Source: Methylorubrum salsuginis (GTDB lineage Bacteria; Pseudomonadota; Alphaproteobacteria; Rhizobiales; Beijerinckiaceae). From it: a DNA stretch of 64,000 nt. This document shows, one piece after another, positions 36,895 through 44,993 of the stretch. The number at the start of each line of letters is the position of its first letter. Positions within the stretch are counted from its first letter, which is position 1. The position numbers and the translations under genes were made by a program. The notes beneath the pieces are model-generated. The model was not told the origin of the DNA, made no database searches, and saw only the letters and a program-made list of their open reading frames with translations. The stretch lies in NCBI RefSeq assembly GCF_900114375.1, contig NZ_FOSV01000017.1, forward strand, positions 1-64,000, written 5' to 3'.

Positions 36895-38240
36895 TGTCCA
36901 CGAGCCTCGCCCCCATCGCGGGCCTCAGCCCCGCTCTGCCGCGGCCCACCGCCCACGGCTCGATCCGCCGTCATCTCGCCGTGGCGCTCGGGCTGGCCGT
37001 CGTCCTCGTCTTCGGCATCGGCGGCTGGGCCACCTTCACCCACGTCTCGGCCGCCGTGATCGCGCCCGGCCAGCTCGTGGCCGAGACCGACATCAAGAAG
37101 GTCCAGCACCCCACCGGCGGCGTCGTCGGCCAACTCCTCGTGCGCGAGGGCCAGAGGGTCTCGGCGGGCGACGTGCTGATCCGCCTCGACGAGACCCAGA
37201 CGCGGGCCAATCTCGACATCGTCCTCAAGGCGATGGACGAACTCGCCGCGCGGCGCGCCCGCGACGAGGCCGAACGCGACGGCCACAAGACGATCCAGTT
37301 CCCCGACGAGCTGGTCTCGCGGATCGACAGCGACCCCTCGGTCGCCCGGCTCATCGACGGCGAATCGCGCCTGTTCGCCTCGCGCGTCGCCGGCCGCGAG
37401 GGCCAGAAGGCGCAGCTGCGCGAGCGCGTCGATCAGCTCCGCCAGGAGATTTCCGGCCTCACCGAGCAGGCGGCGGCCAAGGACCGGGAGATCGTCCTGA
37501 TCGGCCAGGAACTGAAGGGCGTGCGCGAACTCTATTCCAAGAACCTCGTGCCGCTGTCGCGCGTCACGGCGCTGGAGCGCGACGGCGCGCGGATCGAAGG
37601 CGAGCGCGGCCAGCTCATCGCCTCGACCGCCTCGGCCCGCGGCAAGATCGCCGAGACCGAGTTGCAGATCTTCCAGATCGATCAGGAGATGCGCACCGAG
37701 GTCGGCAAGGATCTGGCCGAGATTCGCGGCAAGTGGTCGGAGCTGCGCGAGAAGCGCATCGCGGCCGAAGATCAGCTCAAGCGCATCGAGATGCGCGCGC
37801 CGCAGGACGGCTACGTCCACCAGATGACCGTGCACACCATCGGCGGCCTCGTGACGCCGAGCGAGCCGGCCATGCTGATCGTGCCGGCCGCCGACCAGCT
37901 CCTCGTCGAGGTGCGGGTGCAGCCGCAGGACATCGACAATGTCCGCGTCGGCCAGAAGGCCAACCTGCGCTTCTCCGCCTTCAACATGCGCACCACCCCG
38001 GAGATCGACGGCGTCGTCGTGCGGGTCTCGGCGGACGTGACGACCGATCCGAAGACCGGGATGAGCTTCTACACGGCGCGCATCCGCATCGCCGACGACG
38101 ACAAGAACCACCTCAAGGGGCTGCGGCTCGTGCCCGGCATGCCGGTGGAGTCCTACACGCAGGTCGGCGAGCGCTCGGTGCTGTCCTATCTGACGAAGCC
38201 GCTGACCGACCAGCTGGCGAAAGCGTGGCGCGAGCGGTAG
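36894..38240 (+). CDS. HlyD-family type I secretion adaptor
   Basis: 448 residues. One membrane helix near residues 28-50 is followed by a biotinyl-lipoyl-like half (QHPTGGVVGQLLVREGQRVSAGDVLIRLD), a long coiled coil (about residues 90-290), and the C-terminal beta-barrel part ending with GMPVESYTQVGERSVLSYL, typical of PrtE/HasE adaptors. It links the inner-membrane ABC protein to an outer-membrane channel. It is translationally coupled to the transporter gene (TGATG). Confidence 0.92.
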   Translation: MSTSLAPIAGLSPALPRPTAHGSIRRHLAVALGLAVVLVFGIGGWATFTHVSAAVIAPGQLVAETDIKKVQHPTGGVVGQLLVREGQRVSAGDVLIRLDETQTRANLDIVLKAMDELAARRARDEAERDGHKTIQFPDELVSRIDSDPSVARLIDGESRLFASRVAGREGQKAQLRERVDQLRQEISGLTEQAAAKDREIVLIGQELKGVRELYSKNLVPLSRVTALERDGARIEGERGQLIASTASARGKIAETELQIFQIDQEMRTEVGKDLAEIRGKWSELREKRIAAEDQLKRIEMRAPQDGYVHQMTVHTIGGLVTPSEPAMLIVPAADQLLVEVRVQPQDIDNVRVGQKANLRFSAFNMRTTPEIDGVVVRVSADVTTDPKTGMSFYTARIRIADDDKNHLKGLRLVPGMPVESYTQVGERSVLSYLTKPLTDQLAKAWRER

Positions 38241-38399
38241 CCGCGACACCTTGCCTGCGGAGGCCGTTGTCTGGTAAGGCGGCGGCCTTCCCGCGATGTC
38301 ATGAACCGCCATCGCCGGAGTGCCGCTTGCGGCGCTCCGTTCCGAGAAACACTTTCTGACAACAGGCGGCCGGTCTCGATCCGCGCCGACGTGAGACCG

Positions 38400-38525
38400 A
38401 TGAAGATTCGCAACTCCCTCAAGTCCCTCCGCGGCCGTCACCGCGACAACCAGCTCGTCCGCCGCAAGGGCCGGGTCTACGTCATCAACAAGACCCAGAA
38501 GCGCTTCAAGGCCCGCCAGGGCTGA
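38400..38525 (+). CDS. rpmJ: Ribosomal protein L36, cysteine-free form
   Basis: 41 residues, [18 protein letters not shown] at the start and [11 protein letters not shown] at the end. Canonical L36 has a CCCH zinc site; this copy has no Cys at all, matching the C-minus (YkgO-like) type used under zinc limitation or as the sole L36 in many alphaproteobacteria. The frame is open to 38301 but the ATG at 38400 fits the family. A hairpin without T tract (38541-38546 with 38552-38557) follows. Confidence 0.95.
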   Translation: MKIRNSLKSLRGRHRDNQLVRRKGRVYVINKTQKRFKARQG

Positions 38526-38540
38526 TAAGCTGACACGCTG

Positions 38541-38557
38541 GCGCCCGAGCAGGGCGC
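38541..38557. terminator. Hairpin after rpmJ
   Basis: GCGCCC (38541-38546) and GGGCGC (38552-38557) with a five-base loop; no T tract. Confidence 0.4.
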
Positions 38558-38606
38558 GGCGTGCGGGCGCGTTGACGCTCCTTGTGACCGGGTGGATGTT
38601 GGCTTC

Positions 38607-39212
38607 ATGCCGCGCCGCCCGTTTCCGTTTCTGATCCTCTTCCTCGCCCTGGCCGGGACGAATGCCGTCGCCGCCCCGGCCCCCGAGCCGGGCGGGCGCG
38701 AGCAGCCGGACAAGGAGCGCAAGGCGCCGCCGCCGGTCAGCCTCGACGACCTCTACAAGCGGCTCAAGGACTCGGACGACGAGGCAGAATCGAAGGCCGT
38801 CGCCACCCTCATCGAGCGCCGCCTCGGTCGCTCCGGCAGCGCCACCGCCGACCTCCTCTCCGACCGCGCCCGCCAAGCCATGGCCGGCAACGAGCTGCCG
38901 CTCGCCGTCGAGCTGATGGACCGGGCCGTCGCCCTGGAGCCCAACTGGGCCGAGGGCTGGAGCCGGCGCGCGACCCTGTTCTGGCGCCTCTCCGACACGC
39001 AGAACGCCATCGCCGACCTGCAGCGCGCCCTGGTGCTCGAGCCGCGCCATTTCGAGGCCTGGGCGGCCTTGGGCAAGCTCTACCTCGCCGCAGACGACAA
39101 GGGCCGCGCTATGGACGCGTTCCGCCGGGCGGAGGCGCTCTACCCGCGCTGGGACATCCTCAAGAAGGCGATCGACCGGCTGAAGCCCGACGTGGACGGC
39201 CGCGACCTCTGA
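38607..39212 (+). CDS. Exported TPR protein
   Basis: 201 residues. A signal peptide (RPFPFLILFLALAGTNAVAA) is followed by a charged linker and at least two tetratricopeptide repeats between residues about 90 and 180 (AVELMDRAVALEPNWAEGWSRRA, AIADLQRALVLEPRHFEAWAALG). TPRs mediate protein contacts; this one is probably periplasmic and its partner is unknown. The ATG at 38607 was preferred over the upstream GTG at 38592. The alpha/beta hydrolase gene starts eight bases after the stop. Confidence 0.8.
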   Translation: MPRRPFPFLILFLALAGTNAVAAPAPEPGGREQPDKERKAPPPVSLDDLYKRLKDSDDEAESKAVATLIERRLGRSGSATADLLSDRARQAMAGNELPLAVELMDRAVALEPNWAEGWSRRATLFWRLSDTQNAIADLQRALVLEPRHFEAWAALGKLYLAADDKGRAMDAFRRAEALYPRWDILKKAIDRLKPDVDGRDL

Positions 39213-39220
39213 TTCCGGCC

Positions 39221-40216
39221 GTGCCCGACCTTCTCCGCTTCGCCGCCGGCTTCCTCGCGCTCGCCGCCGGCCTCGTCGTCCTGGCGCTCGGGGCCGCCGC
39301 CGCGGCGACCCTGTTGATCGCGGCCCGCGTCGAGGCGCGCTATCCGCCGGCCGAAACCCGCGTCGCCGTCGCGGGTGGACGAATCGCCTATCTCGAAGAC
39401 GGGCCGCGGGAGAATGCGCGGGGCACGGTCGTGCTGCTGCACGGCGCCTCGGCCAACGCCTACGATCCGATGGAGGGCGTCGGGCGCGGCCTCGCGCGCG
39501 CGGGCTTCCGCGTCGTCTCCTTCGACCGGCCGGGCTACGGCAACAGCGACCGGATCGCGGGCGGGGAGGCCGCGACGCCCGCCTTCCAGGCGCGGGCGCT
39601 GCACGAGGCGATCGACCGGCTCGGGCTCGGGCCGGTGATCCTCATGGGCCATTCGTGGTCCGGCGCGCTGGCGCTGCGCATGGCCCTCGACCGACCGGAG
39701 CGGACGGCGGGCCTCGTGCTGCTCGCGCCCGTGGCGATGCCGTTCCCGCCCACTGCGCTGCCCTGGTGGGCCGGGCTCGCCCTGAAGCCGCCGGTGACGT
39801 GGCTGCTGACGCGGACGATCGCGGTGCCGTTGGGGCTCTACTACCTGCCCGGCGTCGCTCAAGGAGTGTTCCGGCCGGAGCCGCCGGTCGAGGATTATGT
39901 CGGACGAAGCCGCGCGCCGCTGATCCTCCGGCCGGGTCCGGCGCTTGCCAACATCCAGGATCTCGCCGGCCTGCCGGCGGCTTTGGCCGAGCAGGCGCCG
40001 CGTTACGGCAGCCTTCGCGTGCCGACGGTGATCGTGTCGGGGGAGGGCGATCCGGTCGTGGTGACCGGCAAGCAGGCCGAACCACTGAGCCGGGCGATTC
40101 CGGAGGCGCGCCTCGTCACCCTGAAGGGCGCCGGCCACATGATCACCTACACCGCGCCCGACGCCATCGTGCGGGAGACGGAAAGCCTGCTCGCTCGGCT
40201 GCCCGGCCGCTCGTGA
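39221..40216 (+). CDS. Alpha/beta hydrolase, membrane-anchored
   Basis: 331 residues. A hydrophobic N-terminal helix (about residues 8-35) is followed by an alpha/beta hydrolase fold. The oxyanion region is VVLLHGASANAYD, the nucleophile elbow GHSWSG, the acid is likely Asp in VSGEGDPVV, and the catalytic His is in GAGHMITY. The substrate is unknown. It starts with GTG eight bases after the TPR gene, so the two are probably one operon. It is convergent with dinB. Confidence 0.85.
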   Translation: MPDLLRFAAGFLALAAGLVVLALGAAAAATLLIAARVEARYPPAETRVAVAGGRIAYLEDGPRENARGTVVLLHGASANAYDPMEGVGRGLARAGFRVVSFDRPGYGNSDRIAGGEAATPAFQARALHEAIDRLGLGPVILMGHSWSGALALRMALDRPERTAGLVLLAPVAMPFPPTALPWWAGLALKPPVTWLLTRTIAVPLGLYYLPGVAQGVFRPEPPVEDYVGRSRAPLILRPGPALANIQDLAGLPAALAEQAPRYGSLRVPTVIVSGEGDPVVVTGKQAEPLSRAIPEARLVTLKGAGHMITYTAPDAIVRETESLLARLPGRS

Positions 40217-40291
40217 GACCGGCTCGCCTCTTCCCCGCCGCTTCGGCCAGGCGCCTCGTGCCGGGCCTCGGATCCGGCATGAGGCGCTCGC

Positions 40292-41605
40292 TCACTGTGC
40301 CGCATCGGCTTTTTCGGAAAGCCGGCGGCCACCTTTCGGACCGGCACTCTCGCCGGTGAAGACCAGTCCCCGCTGGATCGCGCCTGCGCCGAACTTTTCC
40401 CGCACCCGGTCGAGGGCGGCCTCGCGGCGGGCCAGCCGCTCGATGTCTTGGTCGGCGAGATCGCCGCGGTCGGCATGGAGACCGGCGCAGAGGTCGCCGC
40501 CGCCGATGCCGATCAGCCGGAACGGGGTGCCGTCGCAGGCCGCGCGCAGCATCGGCTCGCCGGCGCGAAACAGGCTCTCGGCGAGTTGCGTCGGGGGAAG
40601 GCCACCGCGGGTGCGGGTGCGCAGGCGGAAGCGCGCGTCCTTCAGCTTCAGGGTGACGCTGCCGGCCGCCAGTTCCGACCGCTTCAGCCTGGCCGAGACC
40701 CGCTCGCACAACCGCCACAGTATCGGCCGCAGCTCGTCGAAGCGGGCGATGTCGGCGGCGAACGTGGTCTCGGCCGAGACGCTCTTGGCCTCACGGGTCG
40801 GGCGCACGGGGCGCCCGTCCCGGCCCTCGGCCAGGGCCATGAGGCGCAGCGCGTCGCGCCCGAGCGCCCCCTGCAACCGCTCCGCCCCGACCCGCGTCAG
40901 GTCGCCGACCCGGTGGACGTTGAGCCCGGCCAGCCGGTTGCGCGCGCTCTCGCCGATGCCGGGCAGGATGCCGACCGGGCGCTCCGACAGGAACGCGACG
41001 GCATCCTCGCCGGCGATGATCGAGAAGCCGCGGGGCTTGTCGAGGTCCGAGGCGATCTTGGCCAGGAACTTGTTCACCGAGAGCCCGACCGAGACCGTGA
41101 TGCCGATCTCGGCCTCGACCCGCGCGGCGAAGCGGGCCAGCGTCAGGGCCGGGCTCGCACCGTGCAGGCGTTCGGTGCCCGAGAGGTCGAGGAAGGCCTC
41201 GTCGATCGAAACCGGCTCGACCAGCGGCGTCAGCGCCAGCATCATCGCCCGCACCTCGCGGCCGACGCGGGCGTACTTTTCCATATCGGGCTTGATGACG
41301 ACGGCGTCGGGACAGCGCTTCAACGCCTCGAACATCGGCATGGCCGAGCATACGCCGGAGATGCGGGCGAGGTAGCAGGCGGTCGCCACCACGCCGCGCT
41401 TGCCGCCGCCGACGATCAGCGGACGATCGCGCAGGGATGGGTCGTCGCGCTTCTCGACCGCGGCGTAGAAGGCGTCGCAATCGACATGGGCGATGGTCAG
41501 CCGGTCGCGGGCCGGATGATCGACGAGCCGCGGCGAGCCGCAGGCGCGGCAGCGGCGGGCACCCTCGCTTTGCGTCGTCAGGCAATCGCGGCAGAAGGGG
41601 GACAC
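40292..41605 (-). CDS. dinB: DNA polymerase IV (Y family) with N-terminal zinc ribbon
   Basis: 437 residues from the GTG at 41605, with GGAGG four bases upstream. A translesion polymerase. Catalytic acidic residues are in AHVDCDAFYAAVE and SIDEAFLDLSG. The helix-hairpin-helix region is GILPGIGESARNRL, and the little-finger domain follows. An extra N-terminal module, CRDC then CRAC (Cys 5, 8, 19, 22), looks like a small zinc ribbon found in rhizobial DinB. The last 17 or so codons (GPKGGRRLSEKADAAQ) lie inside an interspersed repeat, so the C-terminus is repeat-derived. It is divergent from cobK, 43 bases apart. Confidence 0.92.
   Translation of the reverse strand: MSPFCRDCLTTQSEGARRCRACGSPRLVDHPARDRLTIAHVDCDAFYAAVEKRDDPSLRDRPLIVGGGKRGVVATACYLARISGVCSAMPMFEALKRCPDAVVIKPDMEKYARVGREVRAMMLALTPLVEPVSIDEAFLDLSGTERLHGASPALTLARFAARVEAEIGITVSVGLSVNKFLAKIASDLDKPRGFSIIAGEDAVAFLSERPVGILPGIGESARNRLAGLNVHRVGDLTRVGAERLQGALGRDALRLMALAEGRDGRPVRPTREAKSVSAETTFAADIARFDELRPILWRLCERVSARLKRSELAAGSVTLKLKDARFRLRTRTRGGLPPTQLAESLFRAGEPMLRAACDGTPFRLIGIGGGDLCAGLHADRGDLADQDIERLARREAALDRVREKFGAGAIQRGLVFTGESAGPKGGRRLSEKADAAQ
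40297..40350. repeat. REP-like palindromic repeat, copy 2
   Basis: A 54-base unit of the same family as 7381-7434. Its end arms GTGCCG (40297-40302) and CGGCAC (40342-40347) are complementary, and GAAAG pairs with CTTTC inside. Where the two copies differ at their ends the pairing is kept, which supports a selected hairpin. It overlaps the 3' end of dinB. Confidence 0.8.
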
Positions 41606-41648
41606 GGAACCTCCGCCACCAGCCCGCGGCTTCGAGAAGACAGTACGA

Positions 41649-42503
41649 ATGACGAACGCGGCGGACCAGGGGCAACCGGGCGGCGAGGCGCCCCGTCCTC
41701 CGAAAATTCTCGTTCTCGGGGGCACCACCGAGGCGAGTGCGCTGGTCAGAAGGCTGGCCAGGCGGCCGGATCTCGACATCACCCTGTCGCTCGCCGGGCG
41801 CACGGCCGCGCCGCGGGCCGAGCCGGTGCCGACGCGCATCGGCGGCTTCGGCGGGGTGGACGGGCTGACGGCCTGGATCGCGGCCCACGGCGTCGCCGCG
41901 GTGATCGACGCGACCCATCCCTTCGCCGCCCGCATCTCCGCCAACGCTGCCACGGCGTGCCGCGCGGGCGCCGTGCCGCTCCTGGCGATCCGTCGCCCCT
42001 GCTGGGTGCGGCAGCCGGGGGATGCGTGGACCGAGGTGGAGAGCGTCGCGGCCTGCGTCCCGGCTCTGGGCGACATCCCGAAACGGGTTTTCCTGACGAT
42101 CGGGCGGCAGGAACTCCCGGCCTTCGCGGCAGCGCCGCAGCATTCCTACGTCGTGCGCACCATCGAGCCGGTCGCCGACGCGCTGCCGGTTCCCACCGTC
42201 ACCGCGTTGCGCGCCCGCGGGCCGTTCTCACTGGACGACGAGATGCGGCTGATGCGGGAGGCCCGGATCGACGTGCTGGTGACGAAGAATTCCGGGGGGA
42301 CGGCGACCTATCCGAAGATCGAGGCGGCGCGCCGGCTGCGGCTGCCGGTCGTCATCGTGCAGCCACCGGTGCTGCCGGATGTGCCGTCGGCGACGGATGC
42401 GGAGGGAGCGGTGGAATGGCTCGAAGAGCGTTTTTCGCGCTCGGCGCCGCGCCCGGCCCGGGCCGTCGATGAACGCGAAATCTCGGGCTCCGGTTCGGCG
42501 TAG
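41649..42503 (+). CDS. cobK: Precorrin-6A reductase
   Basis: 284 residues. It reduces precorrin-6A with NADPH in aerobic cobalamin synthesis. KILVLGGTTEASALVRRLA, AVIDATHPFAARISANA and LVTKNSGG are the family signatures. No other cob gene is in the window, so cobK is separated from its pathway. It is divergent from dinB. Cobalamin made by the pathway would be needed by the ethanolamine ammonia-lyase encoded 14 kb away, but no direct link is implied. Confidence 0.92.
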   Translation: MTNAADQGQPGGEAPRPPKILVLGGTTEASALVRRLARRPDLDITLSLAGRTAAPRAEPVPTRIGGFGGVDGLTAWIAAHGVAAVIDATHPFAARISANAATACRAGAVPLLAIRRPCWVRQPGDAWTEVESVAACVPALGDIPKRVFLTIGRQELPAFAAAPQHSYVVRTIEPVADALPVPTVTALRARGPFSLDDEMRLMREARIDVLVTKNSGGTATYPKIEAARRLRLPVVIVQPPVLPDVPSATDAEGAVEWLEERFSRSAPRPARAVDEREISGSGSA

Positions 42504-42597
42504 GCAGCCGGGTTTCGGGCCGGGCGGCGACCGGGAGAGCGCCCGGCCGGAATCGAAGGGCCGCTTTGGCCGGGACGGAACGTCGATCGTAATGCGC

Positions 42598-42621
42598 GAT
42601 CCCCGCGCGGTCGCGGGGATC
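42598..42621. terminator. Bidirectional hairpin between cobK and the L,D-transpeptidase gene
   Basis: GATCCCCGCG (42598-42607) and CGCGGGGATC (42612-42621) pair perfectly with a four-base loop. It lies between convergent genes. Confidence 0.65.
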
Positions 42622-42680
42622 GTTCAACCGTCAGGTGATTCGTGCCACGCCGATGCGACGGCGTGGGCGAAATCCCGCGA

Positions 42681-44108
42681 TCAGTTCTTGAGCGAGCCCG
42701 TCGTGGTCACCGCCGCCTGAGACTTGGCGGATGCGGTCGCCGCCTTCGGCGCGGCCTCGTGAGCCGGCTTGGGCTTCGTGGCTGCCGCCGCCGGCTTGCG
42801 CGGGGCAGAATCGGGTTCGGCCGCCGCCTTGTCCTTCTTGGCGCCGAGGTTGCCCAGCACCTTGTGGTAGGCGGTGGCATCCCCCTCGGCGTCGGCCACG
42901 GTGATGCGGGCCGCTTTGGCGCCCGGCTTCGTCTCGTCCTTGGCCGGGGCCTGCACGGCCACCACCGTCACGGGCTTCTCGCTCGCCTTGCGGGCGGCGG
43001 CGGCCTTGGTCGGGCCGGGCGCGTCGGCGGGGGCGGCGGCGACGAGGATCGGCTTGCCCTTGGCGTCGATCTCGATCTCGCTCGGGCCGAGCGCGAGGCT
43101 CTCGGGCCGGCTCACCTCGCCGAGATGGTGGCGGCCGTAATCCTTGGCCGTGTAGGCCAGCTCCTTGTCCTTCTCCTTCTCGGAATCGGTCAGGCTGGCG
43201 AAGGTGGTGGTCGGCGCCGGTTGCGGGCGGAAGACCGGGTTCTGGCCGCCGTCCTCGTAGACCACGCGGGTGGCCGGCGTGCCCTTGGCGATCAGCTCGG
43301 CGACCTCGCGGTTGTCGCGGTCGCGCTTCTCGGCCACCAGGGTGTCGATCCGCGGGGTGCAGTTGCCCGCCGCCACGTCCGACCCGCCGAACACGTATTT
43401 GGTGCCGCAGGCGGCGACCCGCGGCTCGTCCTTGAGGGCCTCGAAATAGTCCGAGCCCTCCTTGAGGTTCTTCCAGAACGGGGCGTTCGGATCGTTGCGG
43501 AACTTGGCGATGTTCGCCGCCGTCATCCGGAACGGATAGGCCTGGAACTGGAACGCGCGCTGGCCGCCGTTGAACGCCTCGCGGGCGATGGCGTAGATCT
43601 CCGCCATCGACGCGTCGGTCATGGCAAAGCACCCGGCCGACGAGCAGGTGCCGTGGACCATGATGTAATTGCCGGTGCCGCCCTTGGCGCGATCGACAGC
43701 ATTGGGATAGCCGACGTCGAACGACAGGTAATAGCTGGAATTCGGGTTCATCTGACCCGGCGTGATCGTGTAGAAGCCCTCGGGCGCCTGCCGGTCACCC
43801 TGCTTGTTCTTGGGGCCGAGCTGGCCCGACCAGCGGCAGATCGGGAAGGTCTTGAGCAGCGCGTACTGGCCGGTGCCGGTGCGCTTCCAGACCTCCATCT
43901 CCGATTCCTTCTTGAAGGCGCGGATCAGGATCGGGTCGGATTGGCTCATGCCCTTGGTCTGCATGAGCGAGAGGGTCTGCGGCGGAATCGGCGTCAGGCT
44001 GCGGGTCGAGGCGCCGCCGAGCATGGCGCTGTCGTTGCAGGCACCGAGAGAGAGCGCGAGGCTCGTCGCCAGAGCGGCGGCAGCCGCCGCCAACGGACGC
44101 ACAGCCAT
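42681..44108 (-). CDS. YafK-like L,D-transpeptidase lipoprotein
   Basis: 475 residues from the ATG at 44108. A lipobox LSLGAC (Cys 24) marks an outer- or inner-membrane lipoprotein. The YkuD catalytic motif HGTCSSAGCFAM supplies His and Cys, and the IRAFKKESEMEVWKR start of the domain fits the YafK/DpaA branch, which can cut or form peptidoglycan cross-links. After about residue 330 the protein continues as an Ala/Lys/Pro-rich low-complexity tail of about 140 residues, not typical of the family. Family membership is clear, while transferase versus hydrolase action is not. Confidence 0.87.
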   Translation of the reverse strand: MAVRPLAAAAAALATSLALSLGACNDSAMLGGASTRSLTPIPPQTLSLMQTKGMSQSDPILIRAFKKESEMEVWKRTGTGQYALLKTFPICRWSGQLGPKNKQGDRQAPEGFYTITPGQMNPNSSYYLSFDVGYPNAVDRAKGGTGNYIMVHGTCSSAGCFAMTDASMAEIYAIAREAFNGGQRAFQFQAYPFRMTAANIAKFRNDPNAPFWKNLKEGSDYFEALKDEPRVAACGTKYVFGGSDVAAGNCTPRIDTLVAEKRDRDNREVAELIAKGTPATRVVYEDGGQNPVFRPQPAPTTTFASLTDSEKEKDKELAYTAKDYGRHHLGEVSRPESLALGPSEIEIDAKGKPILVAAAPADAPGPTKAAAARKASEKPVTVVAVQAPAKDETKPGAKAARITVADAEGDATAYHKVLGNLGAKKDKAAAEPDSAPRKPAAAATKPKPAHEAAPKAATASAKSQAAVTTTGSLKN

Positions 44109-44252
44109 GGGGAACCCGTCCTCGAATACATTCGTCCGCCGGACTTCAGCCCGTTGACGGACGCCACTCCCCGTAACCCATAGACCGGGTAAACTTACCC
44201 GGACCTTACCACAAGGCATCGCCGCATTTGGTCGGCCAGTGTGGCCCGCGGG

Positions 44253-44984
44253 TTACGGTTCCCGAGGAAGTCGCGCCCGCTCCCGCACCAGGGCGGTCAC
44301 GAAGGCGTCATCGGCGGGGTCGGCGAAGCGGATTCCGGTGGAGGGCGAGCGGGTCTCGACCTTCAGCCAGTCGAAGCCGTCCTCCCTGGCTCGCTCGACG
44401 ATCGAGGGATGCACCGCGCCGGGAGCGAGTTCCAGCACCGTCAGGTGGTTTTGCGCACGCCGGGCGGCGAGCAGCTTGCGAATCGCGGGGAAAACCTCAT
44501 CGGCCGTGGGAACCGTCGTCATCAAGTAGAAGCGGTTTCGCGTCCCCGGTGCATCGAGCGCCGTGCGCAGGCGCCGGACGCCGGCCTGGAGGAAGCGGAA
44601 ATCGTCGTCGCTCGCGGCCGGGTCGTGGTGGTTGAACACGAACGGGATCGCATGTCGCTCGCGGTAGAGCCGATGCCCGCAGCGCGTCTCGTCCGGTGCC
44701 ATGCGCTCGTCCGGCGGCGTGCTCTCGTACTGGGTGCGGTCGAGAAGCGCCGAGAAATCGTCCGCGAGGCAGTCACGGACCATGCCGGGCGCGGAGAAGA
44801 TCCAGTCGAACGGCCCGGACCACGTGCGCAGCCCCTCGGCCTTGAGGATCTGCGCCATGTGGCAGTGGCTGCCCAGCGACACGTGGTTGAGCGCGCCCGG
44901 CTCGCGGGTGTCGCGGAGCTGCAGGCGATGGGGCAAGCGTTTCCGCAGACGCCCCAGCAACCGGGCGAGGGGGAGGGGCGCCAC
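44253..44984 (-). CDS. DUF1796 putative papain-like cysteine peptidase
   Basis: 243 residues. The N-terminal VSLGSHCHMAQILKAEGL and SGPFDWIFS blocks match DUF1796, annotated as putative papain-like peptidase, with Cys in the first block as presumed nucleophile. Such proteins often sit in glycan or surface-polymer loci. Here the gene lies nine bases downstream of accA on the same strand, probably by read-through. Function unproven. Confidence 0.75.
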   Translation of the reverse strand: MAPLPLARLLGRLRKRLPHRLQLRDTREPGALNHVSLGSHCHMAQILKAEGLRTWSGPFDWIFSAPGMVRDCLADDFSALLDRTQYESTPPDERMAPDETRCGHRLYRERHAIPFVFNHHDPAASDDDFRFLQAGVRRLRTALDAPGTRNRFYLMTTVPTADEVFPAIRKLLAARRAQNHLTVLELAPGAVHPSIVERAREDGFDWLKVETRSPSTGIRFADPADDAFVTALVRERARLPREP

Positions 44985-44993
44985 GGCCCCGCC

